Under the pieces are notes generated by a model. It did no database searches, was not told where the DNA came from, and worked only from the letters and a program-made list of their open reading frames with translations. A stretch of DNA of 64,000 nt, from the NCBI GenBank assembly GCA_964434865.1, contig CAYSWV010000007.1:62001-126000 (forward strand), given 5' to 3'. The stretch is from CAYSWV01 sp964434865 (GTDB lineage: Bacteria > Cyanobacteriota > Cyanobacteriia > Thermostichales > Thermostichaceae). The position numbers and the translations under genes were made by a program. This document shows, one piece after another, positions 1 to 8,892 of this stretch. The stretch's first letter is position 1. Each line of letters starts with the position of its first letter.

Positions 1-162
1 ACGAGCCTCTGGAGTAGCCCCTGCAGCTGAGATCCCTGGAATCAAACCTGTATTGGTAAAGCCAAAGCAGCCAACAAAGTTAGGTTGTCGACCTCTTACA
101 GTCTGCTCCCACGTTTGGGCTAACTCCGGTTGAGTATAAGCAATCCAGCTCAACGAATTCAT
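1..162 (-). CDS. cobT: CobT-like nicotinate-nucleotide phosphoribosyltransferase, 5' part only
   Basis: Reading leftwards from an ATG at 162, the frame stays open to the window edge (54 codons). The peptide contains YTQPELAQTW near the start and then CFGFTNTGLIPGISAAGATP, which matches the N-terminus of the cyanobacterial UPF0284/TIGR00303 family. Those proteins are annotated as nicotinate mononucleotide-dependent phosphoribosyltransferases, proposed to activate the lower ligand base of cobamides. The rest of the gene lies outside the window, so catalytic residues cannot be checked. The identification is from memory of the conserved N-terminal block; no frameshift is seen in the visible part. 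No cobalamin riboswitch was recognised upstream. Confidence 0.75.
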   Translation of the reverse strand, partial: MNSLSWIAYTQPELAQTWEQTVRGRQPNFVGCFGFTNTGLIPGISAAGATPEAR

Positions 163-317
163 TTGAATCACACTATCTCTTCAATGTAATGGGAAAAGTT
201 GATCATCGAGGATGCGGTAGCTGGATACTATTACAAAACGATACAGTGGTTTGAGACTAAGATATGTTACTATACACTTCACCTTAGCTAGGAGTGTCCC
301 ATTGAGGCCTTTGAAAA

Positions 318-494
318 CCCGATCAGCTAAGCCCCGATCAGCTAGGCCCCGATCAGCTAGGCNNNNNNNNNNNNNNNNNNNNNNNNNNNNNNNNNNNNNN
401 NNNNNNNNNNNNNNNNNNNNNNNNNNNNNNNNNNNNNNNNNNNNNNNNNNNNNNNNNNNNNNGCCCCGATCAGCTAGGCCCCGATCAGCTAGGC
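318..494. repeat. 15-bp minisatellite interrupted by an assembly gap
   Basis: At least five near-identical copies of CCCGATCAGCTAGGC are visible with a period of 15 bp, three before and two after a run of 100 N. The first copy differs by one base (CTAAGC). The copy number is unknown because the gap length is nominal. Read on the plus strand the repeat is an open frame coding PRSAR units, but the peptide has no known counterpart and is probably not a protein. The repeat ends about 30 bp before the start of the pentapeptide-repeat gene, so it may affect that gene's promoter or leader. Confidence 0.9.
363..462. other. Scaffold gap (100 N)
   Basis: The gap is exactly 100 N and both edges lie in the same 15-bp tandem repeat. 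The 32 bp to its left (331-362) are identical to the 32 bp to its right (463-494), so the contigs may simply overlap or may flank a longer collapsed array. Confidence 0.95.
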
Positions 495-524
495 ATTGTC
501 TTCAGTTTCAGAGTTGAGGTTATC

Positions 525-1448
525 ATGAGTGTACTAACATCTGCTGAGGTGTTGATTACCCTTGAGCAAGGTGGATCGTTAGCCAGGGCTGAACTGAGTC
601 ATGTTGATCTCAAAAGTGCCCAGTTAGATGGGGCTAATTTTCAAAAAGCTTATCTGCGTTTGGCCAATCTCTCCGAAGCCTCCTGTCAATCTGCTAATTT
701 TTCTGGGGCCCTACTTATCCGGGCGCTCATGATACGAGCCAACTTAACTCAAGCCAACTTAGCTGGATCCCAGTTAACAGCCGCCCGATTAGAAGAAGCT
801 ACGCTCACCGCTGTGCAAGCCCCCAAAGCTCGACTTCATGGCGCGATCCTTGATTACGTACAAGCCACTTTAAGCCTCTTGGAAGGAGCCGAACTGGGTG
901 AATCTAGTTTACGCCATGCTTGTTTTGAATCAGCTCGGCTATCGAAATCAGATCTCAGTGCAGCGGATTGTTTTCAAGCTAATTTTACCCGAGCTGAATT
1001 AATGGAAACTCTCTGGGATGGAGCCAATTTAACAGAAGCATGCTTGGTTGAGGCCCAGTTGGCTAAAGCTAATTTTTCTAGATCTCGACTAGCTTACACC
1101 AATTTCTATAAAGCAGACTTAATGGCTGCAGATTTGACACTCTCTTACTTATTTGAAACGGATCTCCGCAAAGCCCAAATGACCGCAGTCAATATGGCTG
1201 GAGGGTTGGTGGTTAAATCTAACTTTGAGTATGCGTCTCTGTTTGAAGCTAATTTAGAAGGGGCGGTTCTGTCTGGATCTAATTTGAGTTATGCAGATCT
1301 GCGTGAAGCTAACTTGGAGAGAGCCAATTTATCTGAAGTTACTCTAGATGGGGCTCAGGTAGCGGGCGCTTTATTCACCGATGTTCAGGGTTTAAGCGTT
1401 GCTGTGAAACAAGATTTGAAAAAGCGAGGGGCTTTAAATGTGGGCTAA
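525..1448 (+). CDS. Pentapeptide-repeat protein
   Basis: The 307-residue product is built almost wholly of A(D/N)LXX pentapeptides from about residue 20 to residue 290 (for example ANLTQANLAG and ANLERANLSE), which is known to fold as a right-handed quadrilateral beta-helix. No signal peptide, membrane segment or catalytic domain is visible, so it is probably a cytoplasmic protein; the family is very abundant in cyanobacteria and mostly of unknown role. The short N-terminus (about 20 residues) and C-terminal tail (VKQDLKKRGAL) are typical caps. The last 15 codon-containing bases overlap the 3' end of the convergent cofG gene. The gene follows a minisatellite and an assembly gap, so its promoter region is not fully known. 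Confidence 0.9.
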   Translation: MSVLTSAEVLITLEQGGSLARAELSHVDLKSAQLDGANFQKAYLRLANLSEASCQSANFSGALLIRALMIRANLTQANLAGSQLTAARLEEATLTAVQAPKARLHGAILDYVQATLSLLEGAELGESSLRHACFESARLSKSDLSAADCFQANFTRAELMETLWDGANLTEACLVEAQLAKANFSRSRLAYTNFYKADLMAADLTLSYLFETDLRKAQMTAVNMAGGLVVKSNFEYASLFEANLEGAVLSGSNLSYADLREANLERANLSEVTLDGAQVAGALFTDVQGLSVAVKQDLKKRGALNVG

Positions 1449-2405
1449 GTCTTGCAACCATTGCTCCAAGATAGGACGTACAACAGGCGGGATCCAGTCA
1501 TAAAACTGAGGGTAAACGGGTAATCGAGGGTGTAAATGGTAGCGAGGCTGCAGTAGCGTTTGGAGCCTGTAAGGGGTTGGATGAGGATAATCTGGATTGA
1601 CATGATCTTTAGGACCTAAACCACCAAGATCTCGGGCACCCGCTTCAAGACATTGCATGGTGGATGCAGTTAAGTTAGGTGGAATTTGAATCGTAATCTC
1701 TGAGGGTAACCGATCACGGGCCTGCTTGACTGTTTCGATTAAGATGCTATCTAGCTCCTGATCGGGTAACTGCCAAGGAAAGATTTTAGCTTGATTAGGA
1801 TCAGGTCGATGCGGTTGAATAATCACTTCTTGAATATGACCATACTGTTGGTGCACCTTGGCAATAGCTTGTAAGGTATCTACTCGATCAGCTTCAGTTT
1901 CTCCAATCCCCAAGAGTAGGCCGGTAGTGAAGGGGATGTGTAGTTGACCTGCCTGTTGCAATTGAGCTAGTCGCAAAGCTGGGTCTTTACTAGGGGCTGC
2001 CTGATGCACATGGAGATGAGGTGTCACTTGCTCCAACATTAACCCCATCGAGGCATTGACTTGCTGTAAGCTTTGCATCTCTGCCCAAGTTAGTGGGCCA
2101 ACATTCGTATGAGGCAAAAACCCCATAGATAAGGCCAATTCACATAGACGTTGAATATGACGGATCCACTGCGTTCGCTGCACACTCTGCGGATGGACTT
2201 CTCCACTCAAGATTAAGATTTCACAAATACCCTGAGCTTGTAGATGCCTAAGCATGACTTGAGCTGTCTCCAATGAAAGCCAAGACTGACCTGGTTCAGC
2301 TCTAAAATTACAATAGTGACATCGATTGAAACAGGCATAAGTTGGCACTATCGTAAATGCTGGGCTATAAGTTACAGGTAAGGATTGCTGATGATCAGAT
2401 ACCAT
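1434..2405 (-). CDS. cofG: 7,8-didemethyl-8-hydroxy-5-deazariboflavin synthase subunit CofG
   Basis: This radical SAM protein carries the CX3CX2C cluster motif as C25-C29-C32 (CFNRCHYC), preceded by the conserved TIVPTY segment. CofG and CofH together make the deazaflavin chromophore F0 from a tyrosine derivative and a ribityl uracil. In cyanobacteria F0 serves as the antenna pigment of some DNA photolyases. cofH is not in the window. I start at the ATG at 2405 (323 residues); an in-frame GTG at 2423 adds six residues, and neither has a clear ribosome-binding site. The 3' end overlaps the convergent pentapeptide gene by 15 bp, which limits the space for a terminator on either side. Family assignment is strong from the N-terminal block and overall length. 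Confidence 0.88.
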   Translation of the reverse strand: MVSDHQQSLPVTYSPAFTIVPTYACFNRCHYCNFRAEPGQSWLSLETAQVMLRHLQAQGICEILILSGEVHPQSVQRTQWIRHIQRLCELALSMGFLPHTNVGPLTWAEMQSLQQVNASMGLMLEQVTPHLHVHQAAPSKDPALRLAQLQQAGQLHIPFTTGLLLGIGETEADRVDTLQAIAKVHQQYGHIQEVIIQPHRPDPNQAKIFPWQLPDQELDSILIETVKQARDRLPSEITIQIPPNLTASTMQCLEAGARDLGGLGPKDHVNPDYPHPTPYRLQTLLQPRYHLHPRLPVYPQFYDWIPPVVRPILEQWLQDLAHI

Positions 2406-2595
2406 TTCAAATTGGGTTACCACGAGACTATGCAGTTAGGATCTAAACAACTAAAATCAACCTGACTAGAATCAAACGTACTCCTTATTAGGTGCCAACC
2501 CCAATAATTTTGGCAAAAAGTGGCCTAATCGATCCCAAAATGAGCTAGGATCATGCTCCCTATTATTATGTAGACCTCAACATTATAGGTTTTAG

Positions 2596-3087
2596 ATGGC
2601 ATCAACATTCTCTTTTGATGTGGTTAGTGACTTTGACCGCCAGGAACTTGCTAACGCAGTGGATCAGACCTTGAGAGATGTCAAATCTCGCTATGATCTC
2701 AAAGATACTCAGTCTGATATTAGTTTAGAGGAGGCGTCCATTACGGTAACGACAGCCAATGACATGGCCCTGCACTCCATTCGAGACTTACTTTGTAGTA
2801 AAGCCGTTAAACGGGGGCTAGATCTCAAGATTTTTGAATTTGGGAACCGTGAGTCGGCTAGTGGTGGTCGGGTCCGTCAGGTGGTCACCCTAAAAAAGGG
2901 AATTGATCAAACTTTGGCTAAACAGATCTCGAAAGATATCCGTGACCAGCTTAAGAAAGTACAAGTCTCTATCCAGGGCGAGGCAGTTCGAGTTACAGCC
3001 AAAAGTAAAGATGAGCTACAAGCGGCTATACAAATGCTCAAGCAAGGAGATTATCCGGTCGCTTTACAATTTACTAACTATCGATAG
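2596..3087 (+). CDS. yajQ: YajQ-family nucleotide/cyclic-di-GMP-binding protein
   Basis: The 163-residue product has the full-length YajQ/UPF0234 architecture: SFDVVSDFDRQELANAVDQ at the N-terminus, then KRGLDLKIFEFG and VVTLKKGIDQTLAKQI. The family folds as two ferredoxin-like domains and binds nucleotides or RNA; in some proteobacteria it is a cyclic-di-GMP effector that partners a transcription factor. The role in cyanobacteria is not established. It stands alone, with its own leader of about 170 bp downstream of the divergent cofG start. Nothing is truncated. Confidence 0.92.
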   Translation: MASTFSFDVVSDFDRQELANAVDQTLRDVKSRYDLKDTQSDISLEEASITVTTANDMALHSIRDLLCSKAVKRGLDLKIFEFGNRESASGGRVRQVVTLKKGIDQTLAKQISKDIRDQLKKVQVSIQGEAVRVTAKSKDELQAAIQMLKQGDYPVALQFTNYR

Positions 3088-3190
3088 CAGCAGGATATTG
3101 CTACACAGGATTAAGTCCCCAAGCTGGATTTTACGGGATCTATTTAGCTACACCCAGTGTTAGCTCTACAGGGCATTAAGTTGTAGAGGA

Positions 3191-3982
3191 TTAAGCTTGC
3201 ATTAGAGCAGATAGATCCGCTAAGCCTTTCTTGACACGGCGACTAATGGTCATAGAGCTAACACCAATATTTAGAGCTATTTGCTTGCGTGTTATATTCT
3301 TCAAATAGACATCTTCAAGGATTTGACGGGTTTGGCTTTCTAACTTAGATAGTGCCTGATCCAGTTGACTCCATTCCAGATCGATAGTTTGGCGAACTTG
3401 AGCTTGTTCATCATAAAGGGTGTCATTTAAGGTCATAAGCTGATCATCTGAACTCATCGGGTATAGCGTGGCATCTAAACTGAGGGGCATGTAGTTGAGT
3501 TTGGACTGTTGTGCTACTCGCCATTCAGCTAGAGTCACACCAAGGGCTACAGCTATTTCAGCATCTGTTGGCGTTCGTTCGAGCTGAGTGGTCAGTTTAC
3601 ATTGCACAACTTGACCTCGACGAATCAGAGTTTGCCAGCGTCTAGGGATTCGTACTATACGGCTATGATCTCGTTGAAAATGCAACATTTCACCTCGAAT
3701 ATAGGGCATAGCAAAAGAACTAAAGGCACAGCCCTGGTTAGGATCAAACCGTTCAACAGCTCGAATCAAACCGAGAGATCCCAATTGTTCCAGGTCTTCA
3801 TAGGGAATAGCGGATTGACTACTCAATCGATGGGCTACCTGTCTGACTAAACCCATATTGAGCTCAACGATGCGATTTCGGAGTTGAATGGAGGGTTGAT
3901 CCCGATATTGCTGAAGTAATACTACTGTTTGTTTACGAATTAACTTCGAAGATGTGCCTGCTTTTGAAGCCAGGGTAGACAT
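3191..3982 (-). CDS. sigF: Group 3 RNA polymerase sigma factor, SigF type
   Basis: The 263-residue protein has region 2 (LVRQVAHRLS, YEDLEQLGSLGLIRAVERFDP, FSSFAMPYIRGEMLHFQRD), region 3 and a region 4 helix-turn-helix near the C-terminus (ITRKQIALNIGVSSMTISRR). The pattern matches the SigF/SigB-like alternative factors of cyanobacteria. In Synechocystis SigF is needed for type IV pilus formation and phototactic motility, which fits the two chemosensory gene sets elsewhere in this window, although they are not adjacent. No anti-sigma gene is next to it. The ATG at 3982 is used. Confidence 0.88.
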   Translation of the reverse strand: MSTLASKAGTSSKLIRKQTVVLLQQYRDQPSIQLRNRIVELNMGLVRQVAHRLSSQSAIPYEDLEQLGSLGLIRAVERFDPNQGCAFSSFAMPYIRGEMLHFQRDHSRIVRIPRRWQTLIRRGQVVQCKLTTQLERTPTDAEIAVALGVTLAEWRVAQQSKLNYMPLSLDATLYPMSSDDQLMTLNDTLYDEQAQVRQTIDLEWSQLDQALSKLESQTRQILEDVYLKNITRKQIALNIGVSSMTISRRVKKGLADLSALMQA

Positions 3983-4134
3983 TATTGTAACCTAAGAAAC
4001 CTTACTTCAATATTGTGATTGTCTCAATAACGAAATACAACAGTTGTTTTACGGTCATCAACTGATCTAGACTTTTCACCCTACCCTTATCCATCCGGCA
4101 ATTTCACGGAATAGACTCTGTGGGATCACTCAGA

Positions 4135-5199
4135 TCAAGGCGTCACTACATGGACCGATTTGGCCATAAAAGTTCCCCTCAACTGCCCACACGCAGCATC
4201 TTGATCCAGCCCTCTAGTTTGTCTAACACTGGCAGCAATGTAGTATTCACGCAATTTTTGGAGAAAATAATTAACTCGATCGACTGTAGGCCGTTGATAA
4301 TCAGCTTCCGAAATAGGGTTATAGGGAATTAAATTGACATGAGCCTGGAGACCAGAAACCTTAGCTTGAAGAATTAAAGTGGATAACTCACGGGCGTGCA
4401 CAGCTTGATCGTTAACACCTCCAAGAAGCGTATACTCAAAACTGATGCGACGACCTGTTGTTTGCATATACAGCCGACAATCCTGAATGAGCTGATCAAG
4501 AGGGTAGTGCTTAGCAGAGGGAATGAGTTGCTCGCGGAGTCTTTGATTGGGTGCATGCAGACTGATGGCTAGTGTGACTTGGAGGTGATGGTGAGCCAGT
4601 TGTTCAATTTGTTTAGGTACCCCTACAGTTGATAGTGTCATATGACGTTGAGAAATCCCCACATCTTGATTGAGACACTGGATTGCTGCCACTACAGCAG
4701 CTTGATTTAGGAGAGGTTCTCCCATCCCCATAAACACTAAATGACTCACTCGTCGTTGAAATTCAGTTTGAATGGTTAAGACCTGATCAATTATTTCATG
4801 TGTCTTCAGATTGCGAGTAAAGCCACCCTTACCCGTAGCACAAAAATCACAAGCCATGGGACACCCCACTTGCGAAGAAATACAAACTGTCAACCGTTTG
4901 TCAGTGGGGATACCAACTGCTTCAATAAGATGACCATCATCTAGCTGTAACAGCACTTTACGAGTATCATCCTGGGCAACTGATCGATGAATGATCTTAG
5001 ATCGACCAATCGGATAGTTCTCAAGTTGAGAGCGCCATACTTTGGGCAATACGGTAATTTCACTTAATGAGTAGATGCCTTTTTGGTAAATCCAATTGTG
5101 AATCTGCTGGCCTCGATAAGCAGGTTGATCTTGAGTGACCGCCCATGCTTTCAAAGCTTGTAGTGATTGACCTAACAAAGGCAGGCTTGGTTTAGACAT
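4135..5199 (-). CDS. rlmN: 23S rRNA (adenine-2503-C2)-methyltransferase RlmN
   Basis: This radical SAM enzyme methylates A2503 of 23S rRNA and A37 of some tRNAs. The cluster motif is C113-C117-C120 (CPMACDFC), and the C-terminal RGLDQDAACGQL segment holds the cysteine that forms the covalent RNA intermediate. I choose the ATG at 5199 (354 residues): it lies inside the end of the upstream P450 gene (ATGTCTAA, 8-bp overlap), which suggests translational coupling. The longer frame from 5253 would overlap the P450 by 62 bp and adds an unconserved leader. The combination with a P450 is probably only a shared transcript and not a pathway. Confidence 0.93.
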   Translation of the reverse strand: MSKPSLPLLGQSLQALKAWAVTQDQPAYRGQQIHNWIYQKGIYSLSEITVLPKVWRSQLENYPIGRSKIIHRSVAQDDTRKVLLQLDDGHLIEAVGIPTDKRLTVCISSQVGCPMACDFCATGKGGFTRNLKTHEIIDQVLTIQTEFQRRVSHLVFMGMGEPLLNQAAVVAAIQCLNQDVGISQRHMTLSTVGVPKQIEQLAHHHLQVTLAISLHAPNQRLREQLIPSAKHYPLDQLIQDCRLYMQTTGRRISFEYTLLGGVNDQAVHARELSTLILQAKVSGLQAHVNLIPYNPISEADYQRPTVDRVNYFLQKLREYYIAASVRQTRGLDQDAACGQLRGTFMAKSVHVVTP

Positions 5200-6589
5200 A
5201 CGTTGTAGTAACCTCAGGTGATGATTCAGTGGGATCCCCGGCCTTGAAGCCATCTACTTGAAATTTGAGGTGTTTGGGAGGAGCCAGCGTGAGTCCTCGT
5301 CGTACTGGCCTAATCGGTAAGTGGGAAGCAACACTTAGGTTGATCCGGCTTAAAAGAGTTGCAATTACAACTTTCATTTCAAAGAGAGCAAAAGCTTGTC
5401 CGATGCAGCGACGAACACCGCCACCAAAAGGTAGAAATTCATAGGGCGTAAACTGATGTTGCAAAAAACGCTCTGGTTTGAACTGTTTTGGATCAGGATA
5501 AACGGAGGGTCGATGATGGGCTAAATAAATTGAAGGAATCAACACCGTTCCTTCGGGATAGAGATACTGACCAATCTGGATCGGCTGTTTAACTGTACGC
5601 GGAAATCCCATGATCGCAATCGGATAGAGCCGTAATGTCTCTTGACAAACTGCCTGTAAATAAGGGAGTTGAGTGACTTCAAATAAGTTATTGGCCAGAT
5701 CAACAGATCTCAGTTCAGCCCAGAGACGTTGATAAACATCGGGTCGAGAGGCAATCCAGTAGAAAGCCCACGTCATCGCAGAGGCTGTAGTTTCATGACC
5801 AGCTACTAATAAAGTGACCAATTCATCTCTCAGTTCTCTATCGCTTAAACCCACCCCCGTCTCGTCTGTAGCCGCAATCAGCATCGATAAAATGTCAGGA
5901 GAAGTACTTGAAGATTGAGCTAAGTGATCTCTACGTTCAGCGATTTCAGCATACAGCAGTTGATCCATTTCAGCGCGTAGACGGAGAAAATGTCCCCATG
6001 GAGACCAAGCTCCTAAATCTTGTTGCAAAAATCGGAAAAACAGAAACAAAACAGTAGCTTCAGAATCAAATGCGTTTAAGATCGAGCTTAAGACTTGAAT
6101 CAGCTGCTGAGATCTACGCCCAGAAGATACCCCAAATACTGCTTCTAAAATCACCTTTAAAGAAATATCCTGAAAAGCAGGCCGAGCCTGAAAAGATTGC
6201 CCCTCCGACCAGGTCGATAGCGTTTGATGGGTAATCGCTTGGATTAAGTGGCCGTAGGATCGCATGTGTTCCCCATGAAAGTGGGGCATCAGTAGCTTTC
6301 GTTGTTGAGCATGAGGCTCCCCATCCAACAACACAACAGAGTAGTCGCCTAGTAGGGGCTGCATCAGGTTATTCATTCGAGCACTATTGAGGGACTGTGC
6401 ATCCGCATTAAACAATGCTTGGAGAGACTCTGGATCACTTATATAGACTACAGATCCACTAAATTGACTTTTAAAACCAAAGGTATCTCCATAGGTACGG
6501 GCATACTGATCTAAGACAGACAATGGGCTGAAAATCCAACGTAGTGCCCGCCACAAAGGTGGAGATTTAGGTCCATCCGGAAATGACAT
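5192..6589 (-). CDS. Cytochrome P450, CYP110-type
   Basis: The 465-residue protein has all P450 landmarks: the I-helix AGHETTAS, the K-helix ExxR (ETLR), and the haem-binding FGGGVRRCIGQAFA with the cysteine ligand near residue 395. The N-terminal PDGPKSPPLWRALRWIF and overall pattern recall CYP110, the cyanobacteria-wide class whose studied members hydroxylate fatty acids, alkanes or terpenes. There is no N-terminal membrane anchor. The natural substrate is unknown. It is the first gene of a likely two-gene transcript with rlmN. Redox partners are not adjacent; the ferredoxins at 11.9-13.3 kb belong to another operon. Confidence 0.9.
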   Translation of the reverse strand: MSFPDGPKSPPLWRALRWIFSPLSVLDQYARTYGDTFGFKSQFSGSVVYISDPESLQALFNADAQSLNSARMNNLMQPLLGDYSVVLLDGEPHAQQRKLLMPHFHGEHMRSYGHLIQAITHQTLSTWSEGQSFQARPAFQDISLKVILEAVFGVSSGRRSQQLIQVLSSILNAFDSEATVLFLFFRFLQQDLGAWSPWGHFLRLRAEMDQLLYAEIAERRDHLAQSSSTSPDILSMLIAATDETGVGLSDRELRDELVTLLVAGHETTASAMTWAFYWIASRPDVYQRLWAELRSVDLANNLFEVTQLPYLQAVCQETLRLYPIAIMGFPRTVKQPIQIGQYLYPEGTVLIPSIYLAHHRPSVYPDPKQFKPERFLQHQFTPYEFLPFGGGVRRCIGQAFALFEMKVVIATLLSRINLSVASHLPIRPVRRGLTLAPPKHLKFQVDGFKAGDPTESSPEVTTTYV

Positions 6590-6824
6590 GGTGTTTAGCT
6601 CAACAGCATGATCTCTACTCTAATGGATCTAGCCTGAGGTGAACAGATCCGCCCAACTGTTATGAGGAATACATTCCAATCTCGCCAAGTCTGATAATTC
6701 TAAATCATCTTCTCTATCATATTCTTCTGACGTACTTGCATTTTAGTCATAATTTGTTACATTAAAGATATCAAAGTTAGCAACACTCGCATGGCATAGT
6801 TCTTACTGATCTGAGGTGCCGTAA

Positions 6825-7016
6825 ATGGATAATCTGGATGTCAACTCAATGCTTACGCTGGAACAGCAATTCCGACAAAAAGCTTTTGAGAATATGGTTG
6901 GTCATATGAGTTTGGAGCAGTCCCGCGAATTTTTGGTGAAGCTTCATCAGCAGATGCTGCTGCAAGAATCTACCTACCGGAATTTACTACGCAACTCACT
7001 AGCTGAGGGGTTTTGA
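6825..7016 (+). CDS. nblA: Phycobilisome degradation protein NblA
   Basis: The 63-residue protein has the NblA signature LTLEQQFRQKAFENM followed by MSLEQSREFLVKLHQQML and the C-terminal YRNLLRNSL helix. NblA is a small helical dimer that binds phycobilisome subunits and hands them to the Clp protease during nutrient starvation. Its presence implies that this organism makes phycobilisomes. The upstream 235 bp is AT-rich and probably holds the regulated promoter, but I found no perfect GTA-N8-TAC NtcA site. A strong hairpin follows the stop codon. Only one copy is seen here; many cyanobacteria have two or more. Confidence 0.95.
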   Translation: MDNLDVNSMLTLEQQFRQKAFENMVGHMSLEQSREFLVKLHQQMLLQESTYRNLLRNSLAEGF

Positions 7017-7038
7017 GAGGTTCCCCTGGACATAAGCA

Positions 7039-7075
7039 CGGTGGCTAATAAAGAGTGTCAGGTTATTGGCCACTG
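7039..7075 (+). terminator. Strong stem-loop after nblA
   Basis: GTGGCTAATAA at 7041-7051 pairs with TTATTGGCCAC at 7063-7073 (11 bp with one G-U pair, extendable by two pairs) around an 11-nt loop. It begins about 25 bp after the nblA stop. No T-tract follows, so it may stabilise the 3' end of the short mRNA and not act as a classical intrinsic terminator. Confidence 0.55.
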
Positions 7076-7211
7076 GGATAACGAATGCTAACAGCATTGC
7101 CAATTTCAGAATTAGGGGATCGAAGTTGTTTTAGAGTTAAGATCTCATGCCTTTGCTGGTTTACATTCAAGCCTATTGAAATTCAATCCTGTTAAAGGAA
7201 GTTTTCTGCTG

Positions 7212-8813
7212 TTAGCCTTCTTGAGGGTACTGACTTGGTTTGTGATGGACTGCGGCCATAATTTTGAAGAAGCCTAGAGGCCCTTGGATTAAACCCGCCG
7301 TTTTAACGCCCCCCATCATAGCTCCCATGATGCCTAGTGAAAAAGCGTCCGCCCCAGTCAAGTAAAGGTTCTTCACGGGAGTCCTAGATCCTATCCAAGG
7401 TTGATCTAGTCGTTCAGGAATACAGGGAATACCATAGATGGCACCTTGATGACTTGAGTTAAAATGCTCAACTGTCAGAGGAGTTGAAAGTTCAGCAAAC
7501 TCAATGATGTCTTGGAAACCTGGGTAGTGATGCTCTACCAGCTTGATCAAAGACTGGGTAATGGTTTCTTTTAAAGCAGCATAGTCATGATCCCTTCGTC
7601 GCCAAGATTGCTCTTGCCATTGCTGAAAATAACTGAAATCGACATGAGCAATAATCTCAGCAGTATGACTCTTGGCTAGTGGATCTTTAAGGGAGGGGAA
7701 GGAAAGGTAACCAAATTTAGGTAACCCCTCTGCCGGAAGCGGGGGGTCGCTAGCAATGGCATTGTGGTCGTAAGTGGTGTAGATCCAGTGATTTTCACCG
7801 TTAAATCCCAAATGTCGAGGATCGGCTTTTAAACCTAAGTAAACCGTCATCATACTGGTTCCTTTGGGGAACGCTTTAATCGCTTCTCGTATTTCTAGAG
7901 GATAGTCTGCGGGAATCAACTTTAAGTAGGTATTAAACGCACCCGCATCTGAAATGACAACAGGGGCATAAAACCTCTGAGTATCAGAAGCTTGACGAGC
8001 TGTACGTTCAGTCTTAACCCCTTTTGCTACACCTGACTCAATCAATAGCTCAGTCACTCGCTGCTGAGTCAGGACCCTGCCACCTTCCTGCTCAATTACC
8101 GGCACAATCGCTTGCGCAATCGCTTGAGATCCGCCTACTGGATACCAACCCCCTTGAGCAAAATGAGTCACGATCAAGGCATGAATGCCAAAACAACTCT
8201 GAGCTGGTGGCAAGCCATAATCCCCCCACTGAGAGGTCAGTAATGCTTTGAGTTGATGATCTTGAAAATGCTTGTCCAGATAAGTTTGAGTCGTTTGACG
8301 AGCAATCTGTCCCCAAAACCCGATCAAAGGTCTTAATCCTTGCTCTAACCCTTGAGGAAATAACTCCAACATAGAATAGGCTCCAAACCAAAAAGCAGCT
8401 CGTTGGACATCTTTGAAGTAGGTTTGAATAGGGGCTTGTTCATGAGGAAATTGCTGAATGAGTGCAGCCTGATACTGACTTAAGGTAGTAGGCACCTCAA
8501 AGGTAAAGTCAGGATAAACAAACTTTTCAAACGGATCTGGCATAGGGTGCCATTTTAGAGATCCATTCGTGATGTAGTCAAAGACAGCCCGGCCTGTACT
8601 ACCCTGGCCCATATCTCCAACATAGTGCAAGCCAACATCCCAATGAAATTTACCCTTACGTTCAAAGGAATGGGTAAACCCACCAACTGTGAAGTGCTGC
8701 TCCAGGACTAGGACCTTCTGGTGGTACAACTTCGATAATAAAGCTGCTGTCGTTAACCCACCTATACCTGAACCAATCACAATAGCATCAAAGGATTGGG
8801 GTTGATCTATCAT
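7212..8813 (-). CDS. FAD-dependent oxidoreductase of the carotene isomerase/retinol saturase family
   Basis: The protein (534 residues from the ATG at 8813) opens with a Rossmann dinucleotide motif, AIVIGSGIGGLTTAALLSK, and a C-terminal FAD segment (LYLTGADAFSLGIMGAMMGG). GLHYVGDMGQG is typical of the CrtISO/CrtO/RetSat superfamily, whose members desaturate, isomerise or saturate polyene chains. The exact substrate is unknown. An open frame runs up to 8954, but it would read through the repeated operator region and overlap the divergent tetR gene, while AGAGG precedes the 8813 start. The divergent TetR regulator probably controls it. Confidence 0.85.
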   Translation of the reverse strand: MIDQPQSFDAIVIGSGIGGLTTAALLSKLYHQKVLVLEQHFTVGGFTHSFERKGKFHWDVGLHYVGDMGQGSTGRAVFDYITNGSLKWHPMPDPFEKFVYPDFTFEVPTTLSQYQAALIQQFPHEQAPIQTYFKDVQRAAFWFGAYSMLELFPQGLEQGLRPLIGFWGQIARQTTQTYLDKHFQDHQLKALLTSQWGDYGLPPAQSCFGIHALIVTHFAQGGWYPVGGSQAIAQAIVPVIEQEGGRVLTQQRVTELLIESGVAKGVKTERTARQASDTQRFYAPVVISDAGAFNTYLKLIPADYPLEIREAIKAFPKGTSMMTVYLGLKADPRHLGFNGENHWIYTTYDHNAIASDPPLPAEGLPKFGYLSFPSLKDPLAKSHTAEIIAHVDFSYFQQWQEQSWRRRDHDYAALKETITQSLIKLVEHHYPGFQDIIEFAELSTPLTVEHFNSSHQGAIYGIPCIPERLDQPWIGSRTPVKNLYLTGADAFSLGIMGAMMGGVKTAGLIQGPLGFFKIMAAVHHKPSQYPQEG

Positions 8814-8834
8814 CCTTATGACCTCTCCAAAACA

Positions 8835-8892
8835 CTCAATGTTGTCACCGTCAACATCACTGTAGCTCTCAATGTTGTCACCGTCAACATCA
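8835..8892. promoter_or_regulatory. Two direct repeats, likely TetR operators
   Basis: A 25-bp sequence occurs twice (8835-8859 and 8868-8892) with a 33-bp period, close to three helical turns. Its core TGTTGTCACCGTCAACA is an imperfect palindrome with outer arms TGTTG/CAACA. It lies between divergent genes for an oxidoreductase and a TetR regulator, the usual place for a TetR-family operator. Binding by that regulator is an inference. Confidence 0.75.

Noticed and set aside
251..517. Open frame of PRSAR repeats across the first gap
   Set aside because: It is a translation of the 15-bp minisatellite and Ns; there is no ribosome-binding site or non-repetitive domain.
6590..6824. NtcA-type promoter upstream of nblA
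   Set aside because: The nearest GTA-N8-TAC-like word (GTA near 6734) has the wrong second half, so no site is claimed.
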